Source: Hydrogenophilaceae bacterium (lineage in GTDB: Bacteria > Pseudomonadota > Gammaproteobacteria > Burkholderiales > Thiobacillaceae). From it: a stretch of 33,702 nucleotides of DNA. The stretch covers positions 1-33,702 of the forward strand of contig JACAED010000001.1 of assembly GCA_013389025.1 (NCBI GenBank). Reading direction: 5' to 3'. This document shows, in pieces, positions 8,369 to 16,192 of the stretch (position 1 is its first letter; each line of letters opens with the position of its first letter). Made by a program: the position numbers and the translations under genes. The notes beneath the pieces are model-generated. The model searched no databases. It saw only the letters and a program-made list of their open reading frames with translations, and was not told where the DNA came from.

Positions 8369-8701
8369 ATGGGAGTCATGTACAACGGCGAAGAACTGGA
8401 AACCGGGGAAGAGGATTTTCTGCTGGAACCCGTCTACGACGACGAAATCTGCCCCATCCTCGCCGAAAAGGAAAACATCACGCTGACGGAAGATCACTGG
8501 TTCGTGATCCGCTGGCTACGCGATCAATACAAAGCCGAGGGTCAGACGCCCAACTTCCGCAACATGATCAAGGCGCTGGAGGAAGAGGACAGCAGCAAGG
8601 ACTGGAAAAGTCACCTATACAAGCTGTTCCCCAATCAACCCGCTCGCCAGGCAGTTCGGATCGCCGGTCTGCCCAAACCCTATGGAAAGGGTGGGTATTG
8701 A
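8369..8701 (+). CDS. DsrC/TusE-family paralogue lacking both C-terminal cysteines (RspA-like)
   Basis: 110 aa; ENITLTEDHWFVIRWLRDQYKAEGQTPNFRNMIKALEEEDSSKDWKSHLYKLFPNQPARQAVRIAGLPKPYGKGGY aligns with DsrC C-terminal half, but the two Cys are Val and Lys. SD aaaggagag upstream. Confidence 0.88.
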   Translation: MGVMYNGEELETGEEDFLLEPVYDDEICPILAEKENITLTEDHWFVIRWLRDQYKAEGQTPNFRNMIKALEEEDSSKDWKSHLYKLFPNQPARQAVRIAGLPKPYGKGGY

Positions 8702-8728
8702 TCCGGGCAGCCGTTGACAAAGAGTAGG

Positions 8729-8753
8729 GAGTCGAGAGAATGAATCTCGACTC
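8729..8753 (+). other. Perfect 9-bp intergenic stem-loop between dsrC paralogue and sseA
   Basis: gagtcgaga-gaatgaa-tctcgactc; no following T-run. Confidence 0.7.
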
Positions 8754-8762
8754 TCGCTAGAC

Positions 8763-9614
8763 ATGTCATTCACAAGTCTTATTTCTACCCAGGAACTGGC
8801 TGCACAGCTGGGCAATCCCAACTGGGTCGTCTTCGACTGCCGGTTCACGTTGACCGACCCGGAAGGTGGACGCCGGGCCTATGAAGAAGGTCATATTCCC
8901 GGCGCGCGATATGTGCATCTGGAGGAAGACCTTTCCGCACCCATTGGAGCCCACACCGGTCGCCATCCGCTGCCCGATCCGAAAATGCTGACGGATAAAC
9001 TCTGCCGCTGGGGTGTGGGCATCAATCGCCAGGTGGTGGTATATGACGATAGCTATGGCTCCATGGCCGCGCGCATGTGGTGGCTGCTGCGCTGGCTGGG
9101 ACACCCCGATGTCGCGTTGCTTGATGGTGGCCATCCAAAATGGCTGCGTGAAAAGCGTCCCATCGCCAAGGAAGCGCCGGTCGATGCCCATAGCGCCTCC
9201 TGTGCATGCCTGCCCGAGCGCAGTTCATGGGTTTCGGCGGAAGAAGTCGCGGAAGCCCTGACCGAGAAAAAGACCCGCCTGCTGGACGCCCGTCCGGATC
9301 GGCGTTTCTCAGGAGAATACGAACCTTTCAATCCGGTTGCCGGCCATGTGCCAGGTGCCATCAATTGGCCTTACGAAGAAAATCTGGATATCGATGGCAC
9401 CTTCCTGCCACCTGAAGCGCTCAGGGAACAATATCAAGCCCTGCTGAAAGGTGCTGCACCTCATCAGGTTATCCACATGTGCGGCTCGGGTGTCACCGCC
9501 TGCCACAACATACTGGCCATGGAGGCAGCCGGCCTTTCAGGTTCGCGCCTTTACCCCGGCTCATGGAGCGAATGGATCACGGATCCATCCCGCCCTGTGG
9601 CCACTGGAGAATAA
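8763..9614 (+). CDS. Sulfurtransferase (two-rhodanese-domain, SseA/3-mercaptopyruvate sulfurtransferase-like)
   Basis: 283 aa; N-terminal VVFDCRFTLTDPEGGRRAYEEGHIPGARYVHLEEDLS and catalytic loop CGSGVTA followed by LYPGSWSEW. Confidence 0.92.
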   Translation: MSFTSLISTQELAAQLGNPNWVVFDCRFTLTDPEGGRRAYEEGHIPGARYVHLEEDLSAPIGAHTGRHPLPDPKMLTDKLCRWGVGINRQVVVYDDSYGSMAARMWWLLRWLGHPDVALLDGGHPKWLREKRPIAKEAPVDAHSASCACLPERSSWVSAEEVAEALTEKKTRLLDARPDRRFSGEYEPFNPVAGHVPGAINWPYEENLDIDGTFLPPEALREQYQALLKGAAPHQVIHMCGSGVTACHNILAMEAAGLSGSRLYPGSWSEWITDPSRPVATGE

Positions 9615-9615
9615 A

Positions 9616-10191
9616 ATGAGCGGCATACGCGTCAAAACCAACTGGTTCCGCGAGGGCGACGATCCGCGCGGTCCGCAGGAACAGGCTTCGGCCTTTGCCA
9701 TCACGCTCTGGAAGCTGGCCGACAAGGCAGTCATCAACCTCTCCAATGCGGACTACGACATCATTACCCCGCAACGCGGCTTCACCCTGCTGGCAGAACT
9801 CATCGCCTACATGGTGCAGATCATCGACCGCATGGTTCATGGCCGCATCGACGACGAGGAACGTGCCGAACTCATTGGCGCGCTGGGTGTGAAAATGGCC
9901 GAAATACTGGAATCCAACATCCATGACGTCATGGGCGACCATGATTATCCGTATGTCGAAGCCATTCTCGACAAGTTCAACCGGCGCTGGAACGATTACG
10001 CCTCGTTTGAATTCAATCCGGAGAACCCCAATTTCCAGGTCAAACGCTATCTGGCCAACTGCATCCGCGAAGTCATGGAAGCGCGCGACCAGTCCTGGAT
10101 TGCCGACCAGATCATCGAAATCGAGGCACCTGCCTTTATCGGCCCCATCAAGAAACAGGTCGAGGCTTTTTACCCGAAGCACTGCGGCTGA
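9616..10191 (+). CDS. Protein of unknown function, predicted mostly helical
   Basis: 191 aa from ATG 9616 (MSGIRVKTNWFREGDDPRGPQEQASAF...), overlaps no other gene and abuts neighbours in operon. Confidence 0.75.
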   Translation: MSGIRVKTNWFREGDDPRGPQEQASAFAITLWKLADKAVINLSNADYDIITPQRGFTLLAELIAYMVQIIDRMVHGRIDDEERAELIGALGVKMAEILESNIHDVMGDHDYPYVEAILDKFNRRWNDYASFEFNPENPNFQVKRYLANCIREVMEARDQSWIADQIIEIEAPAFIGPIKKQVEAFYPKHCG

Positions 10192-11073
10192 ATGATTTCC
10201 TCCGACAGTCCCTTCCACCCGGATAACCGCGCTTATAAAAACTGGCGTGATGAAAAGCTGCGTAACTACCCGCAACGCGTGGAAGACCTGCTGGTAGAAG
10301 TAAATAATCCTAAATCCCTCTCCCCCGCCGAACATGCCGCACTGCTTGCGCGTTGCCGCAAGACCAATATGGCCGTGTATGTCGGCCCCGATCTGGGCGA
10401 GGACAAGGATATCCCGCGCCTGATGGGAAAACAGTTCGGCTTGGAACGGCTGGATGCCAACCTGATGGCCGATGAAGACGACATCACCACGCTGACCGTT
10501 GCCGAAAGTGGCGAGAAAAAAGGCGAATTCATCCCCTACACCGACCGCCCCATCCGCTGGCATACCGATGGTTACTATAATGCGCCCGGCCGCTGGATAC
10601 TGGGCATGATGCTGCACTGCGCCGCGCCCGCCGCGGAAGGGGGCGTCAATGATCTGATGGACCATGAAATCCTTTACCTGCTGCTGCGTGACGAGAATCC
10701 CGGTCATATCCGCGCACTCATGCAGAATGATGCCATGTCAATTCCGCCGCGCATGGACGAGAAAGGCATTGCGCGCGACACAGAAACCGGGCCGGTTTTT
10801 TCGACATTGCCCGGCGGTCAACTGCACATGCGGTATACAGCACGCACCCGATCGATTGCATGGAAGCAGGATGAAGCGACCCAAGCCGCTGTCGCCGCCA
10901 TCGAGAGGTTCTTGTCGCAGGACCTGCCCTGGATATTCCGCCATCGCATGGAAGCGGGGACTGGCCTGATCTGCAACAATGTGTTGCATGACCGCAGCGG
11001 TTTTGTCGACTCGCCGGAACACAAACGCGTGATGTACCGGGCACGGTATTACGATCGCATCAGCAATACCTGA
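10192..11073 (+). CDS. TauD/TfdA-family Fe(II)/2-oxoglutarate-dependent dioxygenase
   Basis: 293 aa; HxD motif in IRWHTDGYYN and distal His in CNNVLHDRSGF; ATG immediately follows previous TGA. Confidence 0.82.
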   Translation: MISSDSPFHPDNRAYKNWRDEKLRNYPQRVEDLLVEVNNPKSLSPAEHAALLARCRKTNMAVYVGPDLGEDKDIPRLMGKQFGLERLDANLMADEDDITTLTVAESGEKKGEFIPYTDRPIRWHTDGYYNAPGRWILGMMLHCAAPAAEGGVNDLMDHEILYLLLRDENPGHIRALMQNDAMSIPPRMDEKGIARDTETGPVFSTLPGGQLHMRYTARTRSIAWKQDEATQAAVAAIERFLSQDLPWIFRHRMEAGTGLICNNVLHDRSGFVDSPEHKRVMYRARYYDRISNT

Positions 11074-11135
11074 TACGCTTGCATGCCAGAAAAACCCGGC
11101 ACAAGATAATACAAACCCGATTTCCGTCGACGTAC

Positions 11136-12614
11136 ATGCCTCAGCAACTTGCCATCTCCCGCGCAGCCAGGCTGCTTGGTGTTTCCCGCGCAGCCCTGCA
11201 AAAGCGCATCAAGGAAGGCGGCCTGCATTCCTTCGATGGAACCATTACTTCGGAGGAACTGCTGCAGCTATACCCAGACCTCCAGCTGGAAGACAGCGGG
11301 CTATTCGAGCGAACGCAAAAAATCAAGCAGGACGCTTTCCGCCGCCGCGTGATGGATCGCACCCTGCCCGCCAAAGAGGTGCTGGCGGAAAGGCTGTATG
11401 AACAGAGCCTCGAACTCAACGACATCAAACATCATCTTCAGAATTACCACACTCTGGTTGTCGGCCTGCAGGACAAGATTCACGAGCTGGGCGGCAGCCA
11501 GCCAGAAGCGCGTTCCGCTCTTGTGCAACTGGACGAGTGGCTTGAACATGAACTGCGCCACGTCCTTGGAGAGGACAAAAAGCCGGACACCCTTGATGTA
11601 ATAGATGCTATGCTCAGAGTCATGTCTGCTCACGTCACCCTGCACCCCTCCGGCCGGGATTTCTTTGTCGAAGGCAACGACACGCTGCTGGAAGCCGCGC
11701 TGAAAGCCGGACTCGCACTCAATTACGGATGCAGCAGCGGCAACTGCGGATTGTGCAAGGCGCGCGTCATCTCCGGTCAGGTCATGAAAACCCGGCATTT
11801 CGACTACGTGCTGTCAGAGCCGGAAAAACAGCAGGGCTATACCCTGATGTGCTGCCATACAGCGGTAAGCGATGTGACGCTCGAGGCTTTGGAGGCAAGC
11901 TCTGCCAGCGACATCCCCAAACAACAAATCAGCGCCAAGGTAAAAGCCGTCACCCAGCTTAGCCAGAACATGATGCTGCTCCATCTGCAAACCCCGCGCT
12001 CGCACCGGCTGCGGTTCCTGGCCGGCCAGAGTGTCACCTTGGGACACGTGGAAGCGGGCTCGGGCGAGTTTCCCATTGCTAGTTGCCCCTGCAACGATCG
12101 CGACCTGCAATTCCACATTCAGCGCGGCGTGGGTGGCAGTTTCAGCGAGAAAGTCTGGAACGGCCTGAAGACCGGTGAAACCATCACGGTTTACGGCCCA
12201 TGGGGCGATTATCTTTTCCGGGAAGAGTCTCAAAACGGCGTGATGTTCATTGCCTTTGACCGCGGCTATGCCACCATCAAAAGCCTGCTGGAACACAGCA
12301 TGGCCCGAGAATCGGCAGAAGACATGATTCTTGTCTGGTCTGCCTCGACACCTGATGGCCACTACATGTCCAACCTGTGCCGCGCCATGGAAGACGCACT
12401 GGAAAACTTCCATTATCTGCCAGTATCGGTCGCCGGTCTGGAATCAGAGGATGCGGCAGCATCGCAGGTTATCGATGCGCTGCTGGAAGCCTACCCCAAA
12501 GCCCGCCAGCTGGACATTTACCTGGCTGGTCCCGAAAACCAGATTGCACCCGCGCGGGAAAAACTTCTTGCCGCGGGTTTCCCCAACAACAAACTCACCG
12601 CGATGGTGGTTTAG
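11136..12614 (+). CDS. HTH domain + coiled-coil + [2Fe-2S] ferredoxin + ferredoxin-reductase-like (FAD/NAD) fusion protein
   Basis: N-terminal LAISRAARLLGVSRAALQKRIKEGGL (HTH-like); plant-type ferredoxin motif CSSGNCGLCKARV...LMCC; FAD-domain-like FPIASCPCNDRD and C-terminal IYLAGPENQIAPAREKLLAAGF. Upstream in-frame start at 11079 also possible. Confidence 0.85.
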   Translation: MPQQLAISRAARLLGVSRAALQKRIKEGGLHSFDGTITSEELLQLYPDLQLEDSGLFERTQKIKQDAFRRRVMDRTLPAKEVLAERLYEQSLELNDIKHHLQNYHTLVVGLQDKIHELGGSQPEARSALVQLDEWLEHELRHVLGEDKKPDTLDVIDAMLRVMSAHVTLHPSGRDFFVEGNDTLLEAALKAGLALNYGCSSGNCGLCKARVISGQVMKTRHFDYVLSEPEKQQGYTLMCCHTAVSDVTLEALEASSASDIPKQQISAKVKAVTQLSQNMMLLHLQTPRSHRLRFLAGQSVTLGHVEAGSGEFPIASCPCNDRDLQFHIQRGVGGSFSEKVWNGLKTGETITVYGPWGDYLFREESQNGVMFIAFDRGYATIKSLLEHSMARESAEDMILVWSASTPDGHYMSNLCRAMEDALENFHYLPVSVAGLESEDAAASQVIDALLEAYPKARQLDIYLAGPENQIAPAREKLLAAGFPNNKLTAMVV

Positions 12615-12627
12615 CCAGGAACAAACC

Positions 12628-12927
12628 ATGACCGAAGATCAACTGAAGGAACTCGCCGCAAAGGAGATGAGCGTTGAACAGCGTATTTTGCGTGCGATGC
12701 GCAAAACATTGGCCAGCGTTGTGCGAGATGCCACACCGCGCCCCGGCACATCCGGATTTCTGTCCGATGAAACGGTCAATCAAATCAAGGCCTGCTTCGA
12801 ATTGATTGCCGCACGCGAAAGGGAACTGGGCGAAGCTCTTGGATTGAGACAGTCGCAACCGGTCTATCCTGACCAGCCTCAATCCAGCCAACCCATTCAA
12901 ATTCAGCGTAAAAAGGACACGCACTGA
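12628..12927 (+). CDS. Small protein of unknown function, last gene of dsr-divergent operon
   Basis: 99 aa from ATG 12628 (MTEDQLKELAAKEMSVEQRILRAMRKTLASVVRDATPRPGTSGFLSDETVNQIKACFELIAARE), 13 nt after preceding stop. Confidence 0.7.
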   Translation: MTEDQLKELAAKEMSVEQRILRAMRKTLASVVRDATPRPGTSGFLSDETVNQIKACFELIAARERELGEALGLRQSQPVYPDQPQSSQPIQIQRKKDTH

Positions 12928-12939
12928 ATTCCTGCAGGT

Positions 12940-14451
12940 TCAGGCTGCCAGCTGGTCTGCCACCTCTCTGGATAGCACATCGAAGCCCACGCGCACCCAG
13001 TCCTCTTCGTGCGTTTCGGCAATCTCTCCCAGCTGTAGCTGATAGGTTACATGGCCATCTCGCATGATCAGTTTTGCACCTTCCGAATACATCTCGATTG
13101 GCAGCAGAATATTGCTGGACATGCCTTGGCTGGTATCCGCCAGCGGTACAAATATGCCGGTATCGCCTGAAGCTGTTGCCTTCTGGTTTGGGGTCTCCTT
13201 TTCAACCCTTACCAGCTTGGGATGGCGACTCAGGCATTGCGTACCCACCAGTGTCTTTCCGTTTTCATGTCGAACCCAGCGAATCGCCAGCAACTTCCAT
13301 GAATCCTCGCCGGGTTGATGGCTGACAACGGCAAGACGGCCTATGGGCAGATTTACTTCACCCTGAATGACGAACCCCAAGCCTTCACGACTTTCATCGC
13401 GCATGATCCAGTCCGACATGAGATGCTGTTTGTGCTCGTCACGCGAAAGAACAGCCAGTACGGATTCAAGCCCCTCCGCAGCACGAACCTCGCCCTTACG
13501 CAACATGCGGGGTCCATCACGACGGATGCCTCCTCGATTGATGACACGGGAAAACTGCTGGTACAACAATCTCTCGTCAGGGTTTTCTGCCTCTGTTGCC
13601 CGATTCTCGATTGCCTCGATCACGTCTCCGAGTTCAAGATAACGCAGCCGCCTGCCTTGTATCCATCGATCTTCCAGCTTCACTGCCCCCATCGGAGCAG
13701 ACATGTCCACACAATGGGTATGCTGTTTCCTGCGCAGTTTAATTTCTGGAACCGGCATCGTGCCCAATTTTTCCAGCATGCCTGAAACCATGAAAATTTC
13801 TCTTGGCTTGAATCCGGGCGGATTGGACAGATCCAGAACCAGTGCCAAAACGTACTCCTTTGCGCAGGAAGTCGGGCCATTGCCAATATTCATTTCGCAC
13901 AACGCGACACCTGAAATCTCTGCCATGCGGTAGATCTTGTGCATGCGACGCCATATCAGGCCTGACGGACGCTGACCTCGATAGTATTCCCAACGGATGC
14001 ACATGGCGGTGTAATGCAGACTTTTCAGGGTAAGTTCCCCCAGCCATGGCTTGAGCCTGTCCTTTTCATCTCCCTTGATCGTCTGCTTGAGCAGGTAAAT
14101 GAAAGCGGCAGACAGATGGTTCCAGAACATCTGGCTTTCACGCCAGAGTGATTGTTTGGCGAACTTGAGTGTGTCCTGGTTGCGCAAATACTGTTCTATG
14201 ATTCTTGCCTGTATGGGCAGACCCGTTTCTTCCATGACGCGCAATACCTTAACGCGATTGATCACATCACCGCGAGTATCCGCGTTGAAGCGTTCCAGGC
14301 CCTCCACGATGGCATGATGTGCATCATAGTCGGATGTTTTTGGCATGCTTTCCAGCCAATGACGGGCCGTCTTCACGGATGCAAAGGGTGAAGTCTGCGG
14401 ACTGGCCGGTTTGCTTGACAGCATTTTGATCATTCCGAAAAGTTCGGACAT
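12940..14451 (-). CDS. Uncharacterised 503-aa protein with possible divergent C-terminal PilZ-like domain
   Basis: Single long ORF; near the middle/C-terminal half RKGEVR...HLMSDWIMRDESREGLGFVI contains a DxSxxG-like motif typical of PilZ domains. Confidence 0.6.
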   Translation of the reverse strand: MSELFGMIKMLSSKPASPQTSPFASVKTARHWLESMPKTSDYDAHHAIVEGLERFNADTRGDVINRVKVLRVMEETGLPIQARIIEQYLRNQDTLKFAKQSLWRESQMFWNHLSAAFIYLLKQTIKGDEKDRLKPWLGELTLKSLHYTAMCIRWEYYRGQRPSGLIWRRMHKIYRMAEISGVALCEMNIGNGPTSCAKEYVLALVLDLSNPPGFKPREIFMVSGMLEKLGTMPVPEIKLRRKQHTHCVDMSAPMGAVKLEDRWIQGRRLRYLELGDVIEAIENRATEAENPDERLLYQQFSRVINRGGIRRDGPRMLRKGEVRAAEGLESVLAVLSRDEHKQHLMSDWIMRDESREGLGFVIQGEVNLPIGRLAVVSHQPGEDSWKLLAIRWVRHENGKTLVGTQCLSRHPKLVRVEKETPNQKATASGDTGIFVPLADTSQGMSSNILLPIEMYSEGAKLIMRDGHVTYQLQLGEIAETHEEDWVRVGFDVLSREVADQLAA

Positions 14452-14693
14452 ATCTCAACCCAAAAAGAGAATAAGTTGACCGGTTTCTTGCAACATCCAT
14501 ACCTTTTCCGGACAATTATTAATTGTTATATAAATCATGATGTTATTACGCATGCCGTGGACAATATCCTCTCGAACGCGTCAGTTTTCCGTCAGGAATA
14601 TTGCCTAATGTCGAATTCACGTTCGTCGACTGCCGGCTCAAGAGGCCCTAAAATGCTGCCTTCGCCCGTCAGGGCAGAACTTAAAAGTCGCTT

Positions 14694-14730
14694 GGAGGCG
14701 TGGCAGAGTGGTTGAATGCACCGGTCTTGG
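14694..14730 (+). pseudogene. Truncated 5' half of a tRNA-Ser gene
   Basis: ggaggcgtggcagagtggttgaatgcaccggtcttgg matches the 5' 37 nt of the intact tRNA-Ser 145 bp downstream at 35/37 positions; no 3' half (no T-arm or acceptor complement) follows. Confidence 0.75.
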
Positions 14731-14838
14731 CGCCAGCCTCATGAAATGAGGCGCGCTAGTGAAGGCTAACGCTTGCGAAGCAAGGGTTAAGCGAAGCGGC
14801 CGGAACTAAAACCGGCTGGCTGTATGATCAAAAAATAT

Positions 14839-14928
14839 GGAAGCGTGGCAGAGTGGTTGAATGCACCGGTCTTGAAAACCGGCAATGACGCAAGTCATTC
14901 GTGAGTTCGAATCTCACCGCTTCCGCCA
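14839..14928 (+). tRNA. tRNA-Ser(TGA), CCA encoded
   Basis: Acceptor ggaagcg/cgcttcc, anticodon stem-loop ccggtcttgaaaaccgg with TGA, long variable arm, GTTCGAATC T-arm, CCA. Confidence 0.95.
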
Positions 14929-14935
14929 AAAAATC

Positions 14936-15787
14936 TTGAAAAACAAACTCACTCCCACCAACCACGACCGTGATGCCGAAGGAATGACCTATGTCTATCC
15001 GGTCGTCTCGCGGCGCGCGGGGGGGGTGTCGGTGGGCATCAATCTCAACCCCAACAACGCCTGCAACTGGGCATGCATATACTGTCAGGTACCTGATCTG
15101 ACGCGTGGTACGGCGCCTCCAATCGATCTGAACAAGCTTGAAACCGAATTGCGCGCCATGCTCGCGGACATTGTGCAGGGCGACTTCATGCAGACATGCG
15201 TGCCGGAAGGTTCGCGGCGCTTGAACGACATCGCGCTTTCCGGCAACGGCGAACCGACCAGCGCGAAGGCATTCCCGCAGGTCGTCGAGCTTGTCGGCAG
15301 GGTGATGCAGGATTTCAACCTCATCGGCCAAATCAAGCTGGTGCTCATTACCAACGGCAGTCTGATTGATCGCCCGCGCGTACAGGAGGGCCTGAAGAAA
15401 ATGGCTGAACTGAATGGCGAAATCTGGTTCAAGCTGGACAGTGCAACAAGTCAGGGATTTCGCCGCATCAACCAAACACGCATCCCGCCGCAAAAACATG
15501 TCGAGCGTCTTGAGGCCGCTGCCCGGCTCTGCCCGACCTGGATTCAGACCTGCATGTTCGCGCTGTATGGCGAGGCACCCTCCCGTGAGGAACAAAACGC
15601 CTATCTCGAAGTCTTGCGGCAACTGGTAAAAAAGCACGTGCCCATCAAGGGTGTGCTGCTGTATGGCCTCGCCCGCCCTTCCATGCAGCCCGCTGCACCG
15701 AGGCTTTCATCGCTCTCCCATCAATGGCTGGAGCAGTTTGCCAGCGCTATCCGCACCACAGGATTAGCCGTTAAAGTGTCGCCATGA
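14936..15787 (+). CDS. Radical SAM protein
   Basis: CNWACIYCQ (Cx3Cx2C) cluster motif, NPNNACNWACIYCQVPDL; start uncertain: TTG 14936 or ATG 14984. Confidence 0.88.
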   Translation: MKNKLTPTNHDRDAEGMTYVYPVVSRRAGGVSVGINLNPNNACNWACIYCQVPDLTRGTAPPIDLNKLETELRAMLADIVQGDFMQTCVPEGSRRLNDIALSGNGEPTSAKAFPQVVELVGRVMQDFNLIGQIKLVLITNGSLIDRPRVQEGLKKMAELNGEIWFKLDSATSQGFRRINQTRIPPQKHVERLEAAARLCPTWIQTCMFALYGEAPSREEQNAYLEVLRQLVKKHVPIKGVLLYGLARPSMQPAAPRLSSLSHQWLEQFASAIRTTGLAVKVSP

Positions 15788-16164
15788 TTTATGGCATTGG
15801 CGTCGATCTGGTGGAAATTGCCCGTCTCGAACAAGGCTTGGCGCGGTATGGCGAGCACTACGCCGACCGCATCCTGGCGCCGGCCGAGCACGCGGAATTT
15901 TTTTCCAGCAGCGAGCCGGCACGATTCCTCGCCAAGCGCTTTGCGGCAAAGGAAGCTTTCGCCAAAGCCGCGGGCACTGGCCTGCGCCATCCGGTCTCGT
16001 TGCGGAATATTGCAGTCCGTCACAGCACGCTTGGACAACCGTGCTTCAAGTTCAGTCACGAAATGGAAATCTGGCTGGCAAAAGAAAATATCGTATCGCA
16101 CCATCTGTCGATCAGCGATGAACGCGAACACGTGATCGCTTTTGCGGTGCTGGAGAAAACATGA
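15784..16164 (+). CDS. acpS: Holo-[acyl-carrier-protein] synthase
   Basis: [16 protein letters not shown]...[19 protein letters not shown]. Confidence 0.96.
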   Translation: MIYGIGVDLVEIARLEQGLARYGEHYADRILAPAEHAEFFSSSEPARFLAKRFAAKEAFAKAAGTGLRHPVSLRNIAVRHSTLGQPCFKFSHEMEIWLAKENIVSHHLSISDEREHVIAFAVLEKT

Positions 16165-16192
16165 GGCCCAATCAATTGGAGATCAGGCAAGC

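Noticed and set aside
8203-8727. 174-aa ORF overlapping the Cas6-like end and the DsrC paralogue
   Set aside because: Out of frame with the well supported DsrC-like gene, which has an SD and clear homology.
11079-11135. Promoter (TTGCAT...GATAAT) before the HTH-ferredoxin gene
   Set aside because: Spacing about 20 bp is poor for sigma-70; not reported as a feature.
14512-14526. acaatt-att-aattgt palindrome upstream of the 503-aa gene
   Set aside because: Short AT-rich palindrome, likely promoter composition; not enough to call an operator.
14694-14838. Second functional tRNA-Ser or tRNA with intron
   Set aside because: No T-arm or matching 3' acceptor strand follows before the intact tRNA-Ser.
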